Positions 27,992 through 37,119 of a stretch of 64,000 nt of DNA are shown in pieces. Position 1 is the first letter of the stretch. Each line of letters opens with the position of its first letter. The notes beneath the pieces were generated by a model, which was not told the DNA's origin, made no database searches, and saw only the letters and a list, made by a program, of their open reading frames with translations. A program made the translations under genes and the position numbers. This DNA comes from Arcticibacterium sp964021845 (lineage in GTDB: Bacteria > Bacteroidota > Bacteroidia > Cytophagales > Spirosomataceae): assembly GCF_964021845.1 (NCBI RefSeq), contig NZ_CAXHZC010000008.1:124001-188000 (forward strand). Reading direction: 5' to 3'.

Positions 27992-28660
27992 TTATTTGAT
28001 TACCGCTGCCCACATTTTATCGGCAACAAACCTGTTTCCAGTTGCATTTAAGTGAACTCTATCCGTAGTTAAAATTCCTCTATCTTTATTCTCTGAGTTG
28101 TTATTTAAATTATAAGCTAAAAAATCTTTTCTGAGGTCTATTACTTCGCATTTGTTTTTTTCGGCTAGGCCTCTAATGATTTTAGAATATTCATTGAGGT
28201 CACCATCTTGCTGGTTGCTATGGTCTGTTTTTTCGCCAATGGCTGCAGGGGTGCATAATAGTACCTTAATATTTTGCTTTTGAAGCTTCTCTATTACCGC
28301 TTGATAAAACTTTTGAAACTTATCAGCATCTGTTCCGGTTCCATGACTTGCTTTATGCCAAACATCGTTTACTCCCACAAAAAGAACTACCACATCAGGA
28401 TTTTTAGAAAGGACATCATCTTCCATCCTGAGGTATAAGTCGTAAATTTTATTTCCGCCTATTCCGGCTCCAATGAGTTCATATTTATCTTCCAAACCTT
28501 TTGACTTGAGTTCTTCTTGCATTAAGGTAATATAGCCTCCTTTGTTAACACCAGCCTGAGTAATAGAATCTCCAAAGAAAATTACTTTGGTAGTTTTTGA
28601 TTGGAACGAAGTGACCATAAAAAATAGGAGAGAGAGACTAAGAAGTTTTAAATATTTCAT
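27992..28660 (-). CDS. SGNH/GDSL-type esterase, exported
   Basis: A 222-residue protein with a signal peptide (MKYLKLLSLSLLFFMVTSFQ). All four SGNH blocks are present: FFGDSITQAG (Ser), GIGGNK (Gly), FVGVNDVW (Asn) and TTDRVHLNATG (Asp and His). It is a periplasmic or secreted esterase/lipase, possibly a carbohydrate deacetylase by similarity to TAP-like relatives; the substrate is not determinable. A single gene by its own terminator. Confidence 0.86.
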   Translation of the reverse strand: MKYLKLLSLSLLFFMVTSFQSKTTKVIFFGDSITQAGVNKGGYITLMQEELKSKGLEDKYELIGAGIGGNKIYDLYLRMEDDVLSKNPDVVVLFVGVNDVWHKASHGTGTDADKFQKFYQAVIEKLQKQNIKVLLCTPAAIGEKTDHSNQQDGDLNEYSKIIRGLAEKNKCEVIDLRKDFLAYNLNNNSENKDRGILTTDRVHLNATGNRFVADKMWAAVIK

Positions 28661-28675
28661 TTTGTAAGGGTATGA

Positions 28676-29404
28676 TTAAGGCACTAAAGATATGTTTTCA
28701 TTTTCGATTTTCGAAAGAAAAGGGAGCGTGCCTTTTTCATAATCTACAGGAAGTTCGTCCAAATCATAATTTTGGTCTTCGTACCCATAATTATTATAGT
28801 CTTGAAAAAAGAAGGGACCAACTTTTTGTCGGTTAATTGCTTCTCTAAACCTGACACCGCCACCGCTCGTTTCATAAGAGTATGCTAAGTAATCGACTGT
28901 TTTTGAGTTTGCGTTTATCCAAAACTTGTAAATGTCTTGATGATCTTCCCCTCCACCTTCTTCATCAAACCAAACTCTGATTTGATGATATTTTTGACCT
29001 TTTATGGTAACTTCCTTTTCGTAGGCCTTATTAACAGCGGGGTCATTTAAACCATATGGCAAAAAGAAAAAGTATGCTACTGAGTTAACTGAGTTTTCAT
29101 ATTTTTTGGCAGTACTGTCAGAAAGCGAAACAGGCGTATTATTTATCAAACGTTGAAAGGAATTGTTTCTAAGTACATCTGTAATGGTATTGCCTAGGCT
29201 GTCTTTCAAGGTTCTTTGGTAGGTGTAATCACCCTTATTTCTTTCAAATTTATAGTCTATCCCTCTAAAAGTAAAGGCTGTATGGATATTTTGAAAGGAT
29301 GAGCCTCCTTGGATTTCGATGGCATCATCAATGATTTCTTGCTCTTTCTTAATACAAGAAATTAGGGAAGTGGCTATTAAAAGAGAAAAGAGAATTTTGT
29401 GCAT
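28676..29404 (-). CDS. DUF6503-like lipoprotein
   Basis: A 242-residue lipoprotein (lipobox TSLISC, Cys about 17). It shows the DUF6503 pattern common in Bacteroidota: AFTFRGIDYKFERNKGDYTY, RLINNTPVSLSDS, SVNSVAYFFFLPYGLNDPAV, and TVDYLAYSYETSGGGVRFRE. The fold is probably a half-barrel related to outer-membrane lipoprotein carriers; the function is unknown. The ATG at 29404 is preferred to one eight codons upstream because it starts the signal peptide. It ends 15 bp before the SGNH hydrolase start, so the two may share a transcript. Confidence 0.8.
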   Translation of the reverse strand: MHKILFSLLIATSLISCIKKEQEIIDDAIEIQGGSSFQNIHTAFTFRGIDYKFERNKGDYTYQRTLKDSLGNTITDVLRNNSFQRLINNTPVSLSDSTAKKYENSVNSVAYFFFLPYGLNDPAVNKAYEKEVTIKGQKYHQIRVWFDEEGGGEDHQDIYKFWINANSKTVDYLAYSYETSGGGVRFREAINRQKVGPFFFQDYNNYGYEDQNYDLDELPVDYEKGTLPFLSKIENENISLVP

Positions 29405-29464
29405 AAATGTTTCTGGTTTGTCACACAAACGATTTACGCGAAAGGAGGGTTTCCCTTATTGGCT

Positions 29465-29503
29465 AAAAAAGGAGGCTCTTTAAAGAAAATTATAGAGCCT
29501 CCT
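29465..29503 (-). terminator. Rho-independent terminator after the diheme cytochrome gene
   Basis: AGGAGGCTCT and AGAGCCTCCT form a perfect 10-bp stem around a 14 nt loop; on the minus strand six T follow. It ends the 29509-30492 gene 6 bp past its stop. Confidence 0.87.
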
Positions 29504-29508
29504 AAGAT

Positions 29509-30492
29509 TTATTTCATCGTTATTTCTTCTGATTCAAACTTGATAACAGGATTTTTAATGGCGGGCAATGTTTTTAAATATGCATAAATAGCTCCTAAAT
29601 CATCTTCTGTCATGCCGCCATACATCATCCAAGGCATAAACGTTTGAAATTCGCCATTCATAACTTTGGGAGGAGTGAAGGTACTGTCGGTGTAGCTTTT
29701 GAAAAGAGTTATAAAATCTTTTTCTGAAAGGAGTAGGCCTGTCTTTGGGTCTGGGGTAAGATTGGCTGCATATACAGTTCCAAAGCCGGCTAAAGGGAAG
29801 CCTGTACCTCCGCCAAATTCAGTGCCTGGAATATTATTTCCTTTTGAGTCTTTTTTAGAATGACATTCTATACAGCCTGCGGCATTTGTTAAATATTTTC
29901 CATAATTTATTTTATCGGTTTTGTCGGGCAATAAAACAGGATTAGCAGGGCTTGGGAAAGTATTCTTTATTAAGCTAACTGGGAAGTCAGTGCTAGACTG
30001 TTTGTTTTTCGAGTTTATCGGTTTTAAAGAACGTAGATAGGCTATAATGGAGAATACATCTTCGGTAGCCATTTTATTATATGCAGGCCATGGCATTACA
30101 GGGAAAATAACCTCATTACTTTTAGTAACTCCAGAGGTAATGGCTCTGTATATTTCGCCGTCGGTCCAGTCTGATAAACCATGTGGCGTGATATTTCTAG
30201 AATAAAATGTACCTGGGAATCCTTGATTTTGGTCGAATTTTTCTCCTCCGGCCCCTTCAGTCCCCGGTTTTGGAGGTCCCGAAAGTAAACTGAAGTCACG
30301 CTCAGCGTGACAATCCATACACAGGGTTACATGGTTAGCCAAGTATTTTCCTCTTTCAATTCTTTCAGGACTTAGTTCAATCTCGAGTTCGTCAGAAACA
30401 GGAACGTTTGGCAACGCAAATTTGACATAACATATGGCTATCAATAGAGCTCCAAAAAGGCTCAAAAGTAAGTATGTAATTATTTTTTTCAT
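29509..30492 (-). CDS. Diheme cytochrome c, membrane-anchored
   Basis: A 327-residue protein with an N-terminal membrane anchor or signal (residues 4-25) and two c-type heme sites: CMDCH at about residue 58 and CIECH at about residue 208. Each is followed by a methionine-containing axial-ligand segment (FPVMPWPAYN; FMPWMMYGGM) and a MTEDDLGAIYAYLKTL-type C-terminal helix. The two halves look like duplicated class I cytochrome domains. It probably carries electrons in the periplasm; no dehydrogenase or oxidase gene is adjacent, so its partner is unknown. Monocistronic with a strong terminator. Confidence 0.87.
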   Translation of the reverse strand: MKKIITYLLLSLFGALLIAICYVKFALPNVPVSDELEIELSPERIERGKYLANHVTLCMDCHAERDFSLLSGPPKPGTEGAGGEKFDQNQGFPGTFYSRNITPHGLSDWTDGEIYRAITSGVTKSNEVIFPVMPWPAYNKMATEDVFSIIAYLRSLKPINSKNKQSSTDFPVSLIKNTFPSPANPVLLPDKTDKINYGKYLTNAAGCIECHSKKDSKGNNIPGTEFGGGTGFPLAGFGTVYAANLTPDPKTGLLLSEKDFITLFKSYTDSTFTPPKVMNGEFQTFMPWMMYGGMTEDDLGAIYAYLKTLPAIKNPVIKFESEEITMK

Positions 30493-30584
30493 GGTGTTCC
30501 GGTAAGTTTATGACGTCAAATTATAAGCTAAGAATGGGAATTCAATATTTTTTTACTGAGCGGGCATTTTTTTGAAAAACCGCA

Positions 30585-30613
30585 TTGATTAATTACAATT
30601 TCAAGCATATTTG
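30585..30613 (+). promoter_or_regulatory. Possible pnuC promoter (TTG-N18-CATATTTG)
   Basis: TTG at 30585-30587 and CATATTTG at 30606-30613 approximate TTG-N19-TAnnTTTG. Start of transcription would fall at or next to the ATG at 30618, implying a very short or absent leader. Confidence 0.4.
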
Positions 30614-30617
30614 CAGT

Positions 30618-31280
30618 ATGCAAGAACTGTTTAGTGTTAATGAAACTCTTTTTACTGTTTTAGGCTATGATATGAGCCTTATCGAGCTAATTGCTACTAT
30701 TTCTGGCGGTATAGCTGTCTGGTTGTCGGCGAAAGAAAATGTTTGGAGTTGGATTATTGGTCTTATAAACGTGGTTTTAGCGTTTTTTATGTTCTTTCAG
30801 ATTCAGCTTTATCCAGATATGTTTCTGCAGATATTTTTCTTCATCACCAATATTATCGGTTTTTGGCAATGGAAGTTTCCTAAAGCAAGCGAAGCTAATG
30901 CAGTAAATGAATTACAAATCACAAAATTGAGTGTTCGAAATTTTGCTCTTCTATCTGCCCTAGGCGTAATAGGCACCCTTATAATGGGTACTTTTTCGAG
31001 CAATTTACATGAAATAGCACCTAAGGTATTCAGTATACCGAGTGCTTTCCCTTATATGGATTCTTTTACCACGGTCATGAGCATTGTGGCCACTTTTATG
31101 CTGATAAGAAAGAAAGTGGAAGCTTGGTGGATATGGTTGGTAGTGGATGTGATAGCCACTTACATGTATTACATCAAAGATGTGAAACTTTATTCGCTGC
31201 TCTATTTCATATTTGTGATTATCGCGGCCTTTGGAGCTATGGAATGGACTAAAAGGTATTTGAAGCAGAAGGAGGTTTAA
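30618..31280 (+). CDS. pnuC: Nicotinamide riboside transporter PnuC
   Basis: A 220-residue inner-membrane protein with seven predicted segments. PnuC hallmarks are visible: ELIATISGGIAVWLSAKENV, WSWIIGLINVVLAFFMFFQI, NIIGFWQWKF and the C-terminal EAWWIWLVVDVIATYMYYIK. It takes up nicotinamide riboside for NAD synthesis by facilitated diffusion, usually coupled to an NrtR/NadR kinase that is not in this window. The ATG at 30618 is used; a TTG eleven codons upstream lies within the promoter-like element. Its stop overlaps the convergent GT2 gene by 4 bp. Confidence 0.9.
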   Translation: MQELFSVNETLFTVLGYDMSLIELIATISGGIAVWLSAKENVWSWIIGLINVVLAFFMFFQIQLYPDMFLQIFFFITNIIGFWQWKFPKASEANAVNELQITKLSVRNFALLSALGVIGTLIMGTFSSNLHEIAPKVFSIPSAFPYMDSFTTVMSIVATFMLIRKKVEAWWIWLVVDVIATYMYYIKDVKLYSLLYFIFVIIAAFGAMEWTKRYLKQKEV

Positions 31281-32017
31281 TTGACAATATGCCATTTAAG
31301 TAAGCCTGCTTTTGCTAGAAAATAGCGAAGAGAAACACCTAAAACTCCGATACCATATTTCGAGCTTCTAGCAAAGTTGATAGAAGAAGCTTCGTCAAAG
31401 TATTTGGTAGGGCAGGTGACTTCCGCAATCTCGTACCCTTTCCAGAATATTTGGGCTATAATCTCATTGTCAAAAATGAAGTCGTCATCACATTTTTCAA
31501 AATCAATGCTGTTTAAAACTTCGGAAGAATAGGCTCTGTAACCAGTATGGTATTCCGATAGTTTTTGACCTAGAAGGATGTTTTGGGTCAATGTTAAGAA
31601 TCTGTTAGCAATGTATTTGTAAACAGGCATGCCACCGTTCAATGCTCCTTTTCCCAAGATTCTGGAACCAAAAACCACTGGGTATAAGCCTTCGCCGATG
31701 ATGGATGTCATAGCTTTGATAAGTTTTGGTGTGTATTGATAATCTGGATGAACCATGATGATTATTTCACCTCCAATTTCAATGGCTTTGCGATAGCACG
31801 TTTTTTGATTCCCTCCATAGCCTTTATTCTTTTCATGGCTAATCACATGCTTTATGCCTAGTTTTTGAGCTACTTTGACGGTCTCGTCAGGACTAGCGTC
31901 ATCCACTAAAATCACCTCATCTACCACATCCATAGGGATTTCTGCAAAAGTCTGCTCTATGGTTTGAGCTGCTTTATACGCAGGCATTACCACCACCACT
32001 TTCTTATTATTATACAT
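31277..32017 (-). CDS. Family 2 glycosyltransferase (polyprenyl-phosphate sugar transferase-like)
   Basis: A 246-residue cytoplasmic GT-A enzyme resembling DPM1/Ppm-type transferases. Seen: VVVMPAYKAAQTIEQTF, VDEVILVDDASPDETV (nucleotide-binding acidic pair), EKNKGYGGNQKTCYRKAI, MVHPDYQYTP in place of the usual DxD, and FGSRILGKGALNGGMPVYKY with the acceptor-loop arginine. There are no C-terminal membrane segments. It probably moves a sugar from a nucleotide donor to a lipid or glycan carrier; donor and acceptor are unknown, and no polysaccharide cluster surrounds it. Confidence 0.85.
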   Translation of the reverse strand: MYNNKKVVVVMPAYKAAQTIEQTFAEIPMDVVDEVILVDDASPDETVKVAQKLGIKHVISHEKNKGYGGNQKTCYRKAIEIGGEIIIMVHPDYQYTPKLIKAMTSIIGEGLYPVVFGSRILGKGALNGGMPVYKYIANRFLTLTQNILLGQKLSEYHTGYRAYSSEVLNSIDFEKCDDDFIFDNEIIAQIFWKGYEIAEVTCPTKYFDEASSINFARSSKYGIGVLGVSLRYFLAKAGLLKWHIVN

Positions 32018-32137
32018 TAAAGTCTATCGTTGGGTTTGGTCTTCTGAAAATCAGAATTCGTGCCAAAATAGTATATTTTTGAAGATAATGATGCATTTTT
32101 GCAGCTTGATTCAGGCTGGATATTTAAATCTTACAAC

Positions 32138-33211
32138 ATGGAGTTTTCTAACGAAATATTATTTTTTGGTGGTTTTACGGTGTTCGTGATTTTTGTGATG
32201 CTCCTTGACTTAGGTGCATTTTCAAAAAACGAGTCACATACTGTAAAGTTTAAAGAAGCGGCTAGCTGGAGTGCGGTATGGGTAAGTTTAGCTGTTGCCT
32301 TTTATTTCTTCCTTCGCCATTATGGGTACCTAATTCATGATATAAGCACTCCCGAAAACTTAGAACAGGTACGCGGTCATTTTTATGATGGCCTGAATTT
32401 GCCAGAGGCTTATGATTTGGCGGTTAAGAAATTTCAAAATAATATGGCCTTGGAGTATATCACAGGCTATTTGGTAGAGTATTCGCTGTCTGTAGATAAT
32501 ATTTTCGTGTTTATTCTGATATTCAATTCGTTCGGAGTAAGGCCCCTATACTATAAAAAAGTACTTGTTTGGGGTATTTTAGGTTCTATAGTTTTAAGGT
32601 TTGGTTTTATATTTTTAGGAGCAGCCTTGATTCAAAAATTTGAGTGGATACTTTATATTTTCGGGGCTTTCTTAGTGTATACAGGTATAAATATTCTCTT
32701 TAGTAAAGATGAGGAGGAAGAGATTGATACTAAAAATCACCCTGCAGTAAAAATTACCTCACGATTTTTTAACGTTTATGAGAAGTTTGTTTCGGATAGG
32801 TTCTTCATAAAAAATAAATATAAAGGGGATAAAGTCTTTATTACGCCTCTTTTTGTAGTAATCATAGTAATAGCTTTTACTGATGTAATATTTGCTGTGG
32901 ATTCTATCCCAGCCATATTTTCAATCACAAAAGACCCTTACATAGTTTTCTTTTCTAATGTATTTGCCATCATGGGGCTTAGGTCTATGTTCTTTTTCTT
33001 GGTGAATATTATTGACATGTTCTCTTACCTAAAGTATGGTTTAGGCGTTTTGCTTACTTTCATTGGAGTAAAGATGTTAATACACCATTGGCTTACAGAG
33101 TGGGGCTTTAGTAATCAACATTCCTTAATGGTGATAGTAGGAATACTGGCCATTAGTATTATTGCTTCTTTGGTTTTTCCTCCAAAAGATGAAGCTGGGG
33201 TAAAGGCCTAA
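32138..33211 (+). CDS. TerC family membrane protein (Alx/MeeY-like)
   Basis: A 357-residue protein with eight to nine hydrophobic segments and the TerC acidic motifs EYSLSVDNIFVFILIF and FTDVIFAVDSIPAIF, whose aspartates bind metal. Family members export Mn2+ and help metallate exported proteins. An insertion (residues of about 70-105 and a charged loop DEEEEIDTKNHPAVKI) matches the Alx subgroup. The ATG at 32138 is used; a TTG thirteen codons upstream lies in a promoter-like CATTTTTGCAG stretch. The last 53 bp overlap the convergent helicase gene. Confidence 0.9.
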   Translation: MEFSNEILFFGGFTVFVIFVMLLDLGAFSKNESHTVKFKEAASWSAVWVSLAVAFYFFLRHYGYLIHDISTPENLEQVRGHFYDGLNLPEAYDLAVKKFQNNMALEYITGYLVEYSLSVDNIFVFILIFNSFGVRPLYYKKVLVWGILGSIVLRFGFIFLGAALIQKFEWILYIFGAFLVYTGINILFSKDEEEEIDTKNHPAVKITSRFFNVYEKFVSDRFFIKNKYKGDKVFITPLFVVIIVIAFTDVIFAVDSIPAIFSITKDPYIVFFSNVFAIMGLRSMFFFLVNIIDMFSYLKYGLGVLLTFIGVKMLIHHWLTEWGFSNQHSLMVIVGILAISIIASLVFPPKDEAGVKA

Positions 33212-36200
33212 TCCACCAGTTACGGCTCCAAACCTTTTGGAAATACCAGCCCTTGTTTTTTAACATGAGCGGCAAGTAAGCGAAAGACTCTTTTATAGAC
33301 TCCGCAGCATAAAACAGCTGGTCGTCTGTTAAGATGAGTTTTTCGTATTCTTTGTTATTTCTTTTAGTTAGATCAGCAAAGGGAAGTTCGCTGGAAAACT
33401 CTTGGCTAGACTTAGTGATATCATCTTTTAGCATTTTGCTCCAAGATGGGCTTGCAGGCTTAGGTAAAATAGGTTTAAAGTTCCCCTCGGATACATTTTT
33501 GGCGTATTCTAGATATGCTTTAAAAAGTTTTGGTCCGTCGTTCGTGCTGTTTGCTACCTTTAAATCTTCTGGATTTATACTGCTGATTATTTTGATTTTT
33601 TCTCTAGCTCTGGTAATGGCCACATTAAGCCTATTTTCACCACCCTGCTGATTTAAACTACCAAAATTCATCAAGACTTTGCCTTTAATATTTGGGGCAT
33701 AGCCAATGGAGAAAATGACTATATCAAACTCGTCTCCCTGAATATTTTCAATATTTTTTACAGTAACGTTTGGTATTTTTTGAGTCAAATCTTGAATCAA
33801 GTCAGCTTGCATGAAGTTAAACGTAACCACGCCAATGCTTTTGTCTAAATGATATTCCCTTATAATTTCGACTACTTCTAAAACCTTTTCGGCTTCAATC
33901 TTATTCTGATTATTCTCCCAAATGCCAGATACTTTGATAAAATCGATACTCGGATTTTCAGCATTTAACTCTGAGAAATTTGGTAATAGTTTAAGCTTGT
34001 TATCATAAAAATGTTGGTTAGAAAAATCTATTAGATCCAGCGTTTTACTTCTGTAATGTCCCCTTAAGATAGTTTTTGATAAAAAATGTGAAGAGAAATC
34101 TAAAAGAGATTCGGTTTCAAGCACAGCATTGTCTTGGAGTTCTTCGTCCATTTTAATTCTGTAGAGGTCGCTGGGTTGGAGCTGTTTACTGTCACCGGCT
34201 ATCACTACTTGTTTCCCTCTTAACATGGCAGGAACACCTTTTTCTGCATAACACTGCGAGGCCTCATCAAAAATAACAAGGTCAAATTCTTCGCTTTTAA
34301 ATAATGGGAATATGGCAGAAACCGTTTCAGGGGAGGCCATCCAGCATGGAACTAAGTCAAATAACTCATCGCTAAAGTTAGTTAACAGCTTCCTTATGGG
34401 CCATATTTGTCTTTTTTTTGTGGTTTGGTGATGTAAATCGCGATAGGTAGTATAGTTGCCTAAACGGTTCTTTTCAATGTTTTTATAAGTGTTTTCTCTC
34501 AGTTTTATTTGAAGAAACTCGGTACTGTATTTTTGCTTTTTGAGAACTAAGCTTTGGAGCTCTTCCTCCCAGAGTTCCATTTGCATAGAGCTTACACTCC
34601 TTAATATCGGCGATTTTTCCTCCAAATCTTCTATGAAATGGATAAAGAGACTTTGTTTAAAATGGAAGGAGTACTCGCTTCTATAATGTTTTTTACATAG
34701 TTCATAGCAGCTTTTTTCAACTGCCGTTAGTTCGCTGTAAAGCTTATCTCTCCCACATAAATTATCAAAATGCCCTTCTAAGTATTTATCAGTTTCTTTG
34801 AAAGAGTGCTGGTCAAGGTTTTGAATTTGAAAATCAGAAAGGTATTTAATCCAGGTAGCTTTATTAGCCTCGGTTTCGTCTAATAACTTTTGCCAAGTTT
34901 TCATTTTCTTATCAAAAGTAGCTTTGTCGGTAAGCGTTAAACTTCTTTCTGATATAGTATCAAGTTCTTGGTAAAAAAGATGGCACTCTTTCTGAAAGTT
35001 TAGCTCCTCTAATAATTCTTCTTTTTCAAAGTATTCTTTTTTATCGTCAACCTCTATACCTATCTCATGTAGACGAATGTAGTCTTCTAGTGTAGCTTGA
35101 AGATAGGGGAAGTTTTTAGGCGTAGCCTCAAAATTAAAAGCTTTTAAGTAGTTAAAAGCTTCTGCTTTCTTTTTCGAAAAAAGGTCCCAGAATAGCCTAT
35201 TTATTATATTAGAGCTCTTTTCTTTTACATCTGATATGAAATTTAGAGCAATGTTTATTTTTTCAATATTTCTATACTCATCAGGAATACTAGGCATTTC
35301 CTTTAATGAAACTTCGTCAATGAAGTGCTCTATTTTTTTTAATGAAAAGCTTTTATTATTTGCTTTCTGAATGCTGTCAAAAGCTTTTTGAGTATTAAAT
35401 GATTTGAGGTACGTAGCTATTATTTCTCTTTCTGCTTGGGTACCTAATTTGAAACTTTCTCCTAGTTTTTCTAATCCTTTTTTTACAGAAACTATCTTTT
35501 TTAAAGAAATTCTTATTTCTGGAAAGTCTGTAAAAGCAAGATTTGAAAATGGCTTTCTGTTTTGCCAATAGGTATAAGCCTCTTCATTTTGCTCTTCAAA
35601 AAATGTTTTTTGATATTTTTCTAAGGTTTCGAGCTTATGAACATAAGTATCCAAGGTGTCAAAATGAAAAAATGCAAAGGAGGTGCCTAAGTCAAGGTTC
35701 TTTTCTGTTTGATGTTCGGCAAGTAAGTATATCTCTTTAATTGATTTACCGTATGATGAACTGTCAAATAAAGCTTCTTTATAAGATTCTAATTCTCTTA
35801 CTATTTGGTCAATTTTCCTGCATGTAGCATCAAATTCTCTTTCTAAAAAAATGGCGTTCAAACTTTCATTTGCATGCTTATTGGGTAAAATATTATCTAT
35901 TTGACCTGCTATTTTAGAGTAAAGCCCTTTCCTATCAGACTGGAAATCATGTACCAGAGCAGAGAATTTATCCATTCCTATTTCAGAAAGCCTTTTATAA
36001 ACAGTATCTATAGCTGCTCTTTTCTGACAAACAAGAAGTACCTTTTTGCCATCTGCGGCATAGTCTGCCATGAGGTTGCAAATAAGCTGAGATTTTCCCG
36101 TACCAGGAGGTCCTTGGATAACTAATGACTTTCCTGATTTTATCTGTTTGATGGCTTCTTCTTGCGAAGCATCCACAGGAAAAGGCAAATGCAAATCTTC

Positions 36201-37025
36201 TTCTTTTATTTTTCCTTGTTCTGGGTTTTCTTTAAAAAGATATTGTTGTATCTCTCCTTGATATTTGGCTAAACCATCGGAAATGAGTAGGTCATAATCT
36301 GCGGCTATGTAAGAACCTGTTTGCGGAAAAATACCTAAAACGGCTTGGGACTCTAGTTTGAGTTCTCCAATTTTTATTTTTTCTAAACTTTCTTTCTTAA
36401 CCGTTTCAAAGGGCTGTAGTTTCTGATTGAAAAGTTCGGAGTTAAAATTGATTTCTAGTTTGCTCTTTTTTAGAAATTCATAAAGTTCTGTTAAAAATAG
36501 TATAGACTCGTCTCCAAATTCTTCAAAATTAAAGTTGAAAAAATCTTCGTCTACAAAAGTCTTGTTGAATTGGCTGTAAGCCAAAAGAAAGGTTTTATTG
36601 AAACTTATGCTGGCATCTTTTTTTTCTAAATGCCATTTGTTGCCTTCCAATACTAAGTTGACAGGAAAGAATAGGAGGGGGCATCTTACCAATGTGCCGT
36701 CTACTAATTTCCCTGAAACAAAAGGGTAACCAATATATAAATCTTGGGCACCGCGTTCTTCTTTAAGAAGTATATCTGTTTTCCATATTTTTCTGAGATG
36801 AAGGCTTATTTCGTTGCTTTTTCCGTCTCTTGGGTCAATTTTATCACAAAGGTGTATTGATTTCTTTGAAGAAATTAGAGCATCTAATATAGGCTGATTG
36901 TTTAACTGTTCCAGAAGCCTAAGGTCAATAAATTGACGAAGGATAGGTCTTAGAAGAAGAAGTGAACGGTTTTTAGAGGTTAAGTTAGTAAGCCGTTTTT
37001 TATATGTTATAAGCAGTTTTAGCAT
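33159..37025 (-). CDS. Large superfamily 1 helicase (DNA2/NAM7/COG1112 type)
   Basis: A 1288-residue cytoplasmic protein. Residues 1-250 form a DUF4011-like N-terminal region. Walker A is VIQGPPGTGKSQ (305-312), followed by a helical, charged stretch of several hundred residues likely to form coiled coils. Then come motif II (VIFDEASQCYAEKGVPAML), motif III (VVIAGDSKQLQPSD), RGHYRS, and motifs V/VI (NIQGDEFDIVIFSIGY; RLNVAITRAREKIKII), all as in UPF1-like SF1B enzymes. The C-terminal 150 residues are unassigned. Relatives act in RNA or DNA metabolism, and some sit in defence islands, but nothing nearby suggests that here. It overlaps the TerC gene by 53 bp at the 3' ends. Confidence 0.87.
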   Translation of the reverse strand: MLKLLITYKKRLTNLTSKNRSLLLLRPILRQFIDLRLLEQLNNQPILDALISSKKSIHLCDKIDPRDGKSNEISLHLRKIWKTDILLKEERGAQDLYIGYPFVSGKLVDGTLVRCPLLFFPVNLVLEGNKWHLEKKDASISFNKTFLLAYSQFNKTFVDEDFFNFNFEEFGDESILFLTELYEFLKKSKLEINFNSELFNQKLQPFETVKKESLEKIKIGELKLESQAVLGIFPQTGSYIAADYDLLISDGLAKYQGEIQQYLFKENPEQGKIKEEDLHLPFPVDASQEEAIKQIKSGKSLVIQGPPGTGKSQLICNLMADYAADGKKVLLVCQKRAAIDTVYKRLSEIGMDKFSALVHDFQSDRKGLYSKIAGQIDNILPNKHANESLNAIFLEREFDATCRKIDQIVRELESYKEALFDSSSYGKSIKEIYLLAEHQTEKNLDLGTSFAFFHFDTLDTYVHKLETLEKYQKTFFEEQNEEAYTYWQNRKPFSNLAFTDFPEIRISLKKIVSVKKGLEKLGESFKLGTQAEREIIATYLKSFNTQKAFDSIQKANNKSFSLKKIEHFIDEVSLKEMPSIPDEYRNIEKINIALNFISDVKEKSSNIINRLFWDLFSKKKAEAFNYLKAFNFEATPKNFPYLQATLEDYIRLHEIGIEVDDKKEYFEKEELLEELNFQKECHLFYQELDTISERSLTLTDKATFDKKMKTWQKLLDETEANKATWIKYLSDFQIQNLDQHSFKETDKYLEGHFDNLCGRDKLYSELTAVEKSCYELCKKHYRSEYSFHFKQSLFIHFIEDLEEKSPILRSVSSMQMELWEEELQSLVLKKQKYSTEFLQIKLRENTYKNIEKNRLGNYTTYRDLHHQTTKKRQIWPIRKLLTNFSDELFDLVPCWMASPETVSAIFPLFKSEEFDLVIFDEASQCYAEKGVPAMLRGKQVVIAGDSKQLQPSDLYRIKMDEELQDNAVLETESLLDFSSHFLSKTILRGHYRSKTLDLIDFSNQHFYDNKLKLLPNFSELNAENPSIDFIKVSGIWENNQNKIEAEKVLEVVEIIREYHLDKSIGVVTFNFMQADLIQDLTQKIPNVTVKNIENIQGDEFDIVIFSIGYAPNIKGKVLMNFGSLNQQGGENRLNVAITRAREKIKIISSINPEDLKVANSTNDGPKLFKAYLEYAKNVSEGNFKPILPKPASPSWSKMLKDDITKSSQEFSSELPFADLTKRNNKEYEKLILTDDQLFYAAESIKESFAYLPLMLKNKGWYFQKVWSRNWWIRPLPQLHLLEEKPKKQ

Positions 37026-37119
37026 TTATAGACATTGCATCGTAAGGGAACAACAAAGGAATATAATCAAATAGCTTACCATAATTTATTTATAATAAAC
37101 TATTTCTGTTTTAGCTAGC

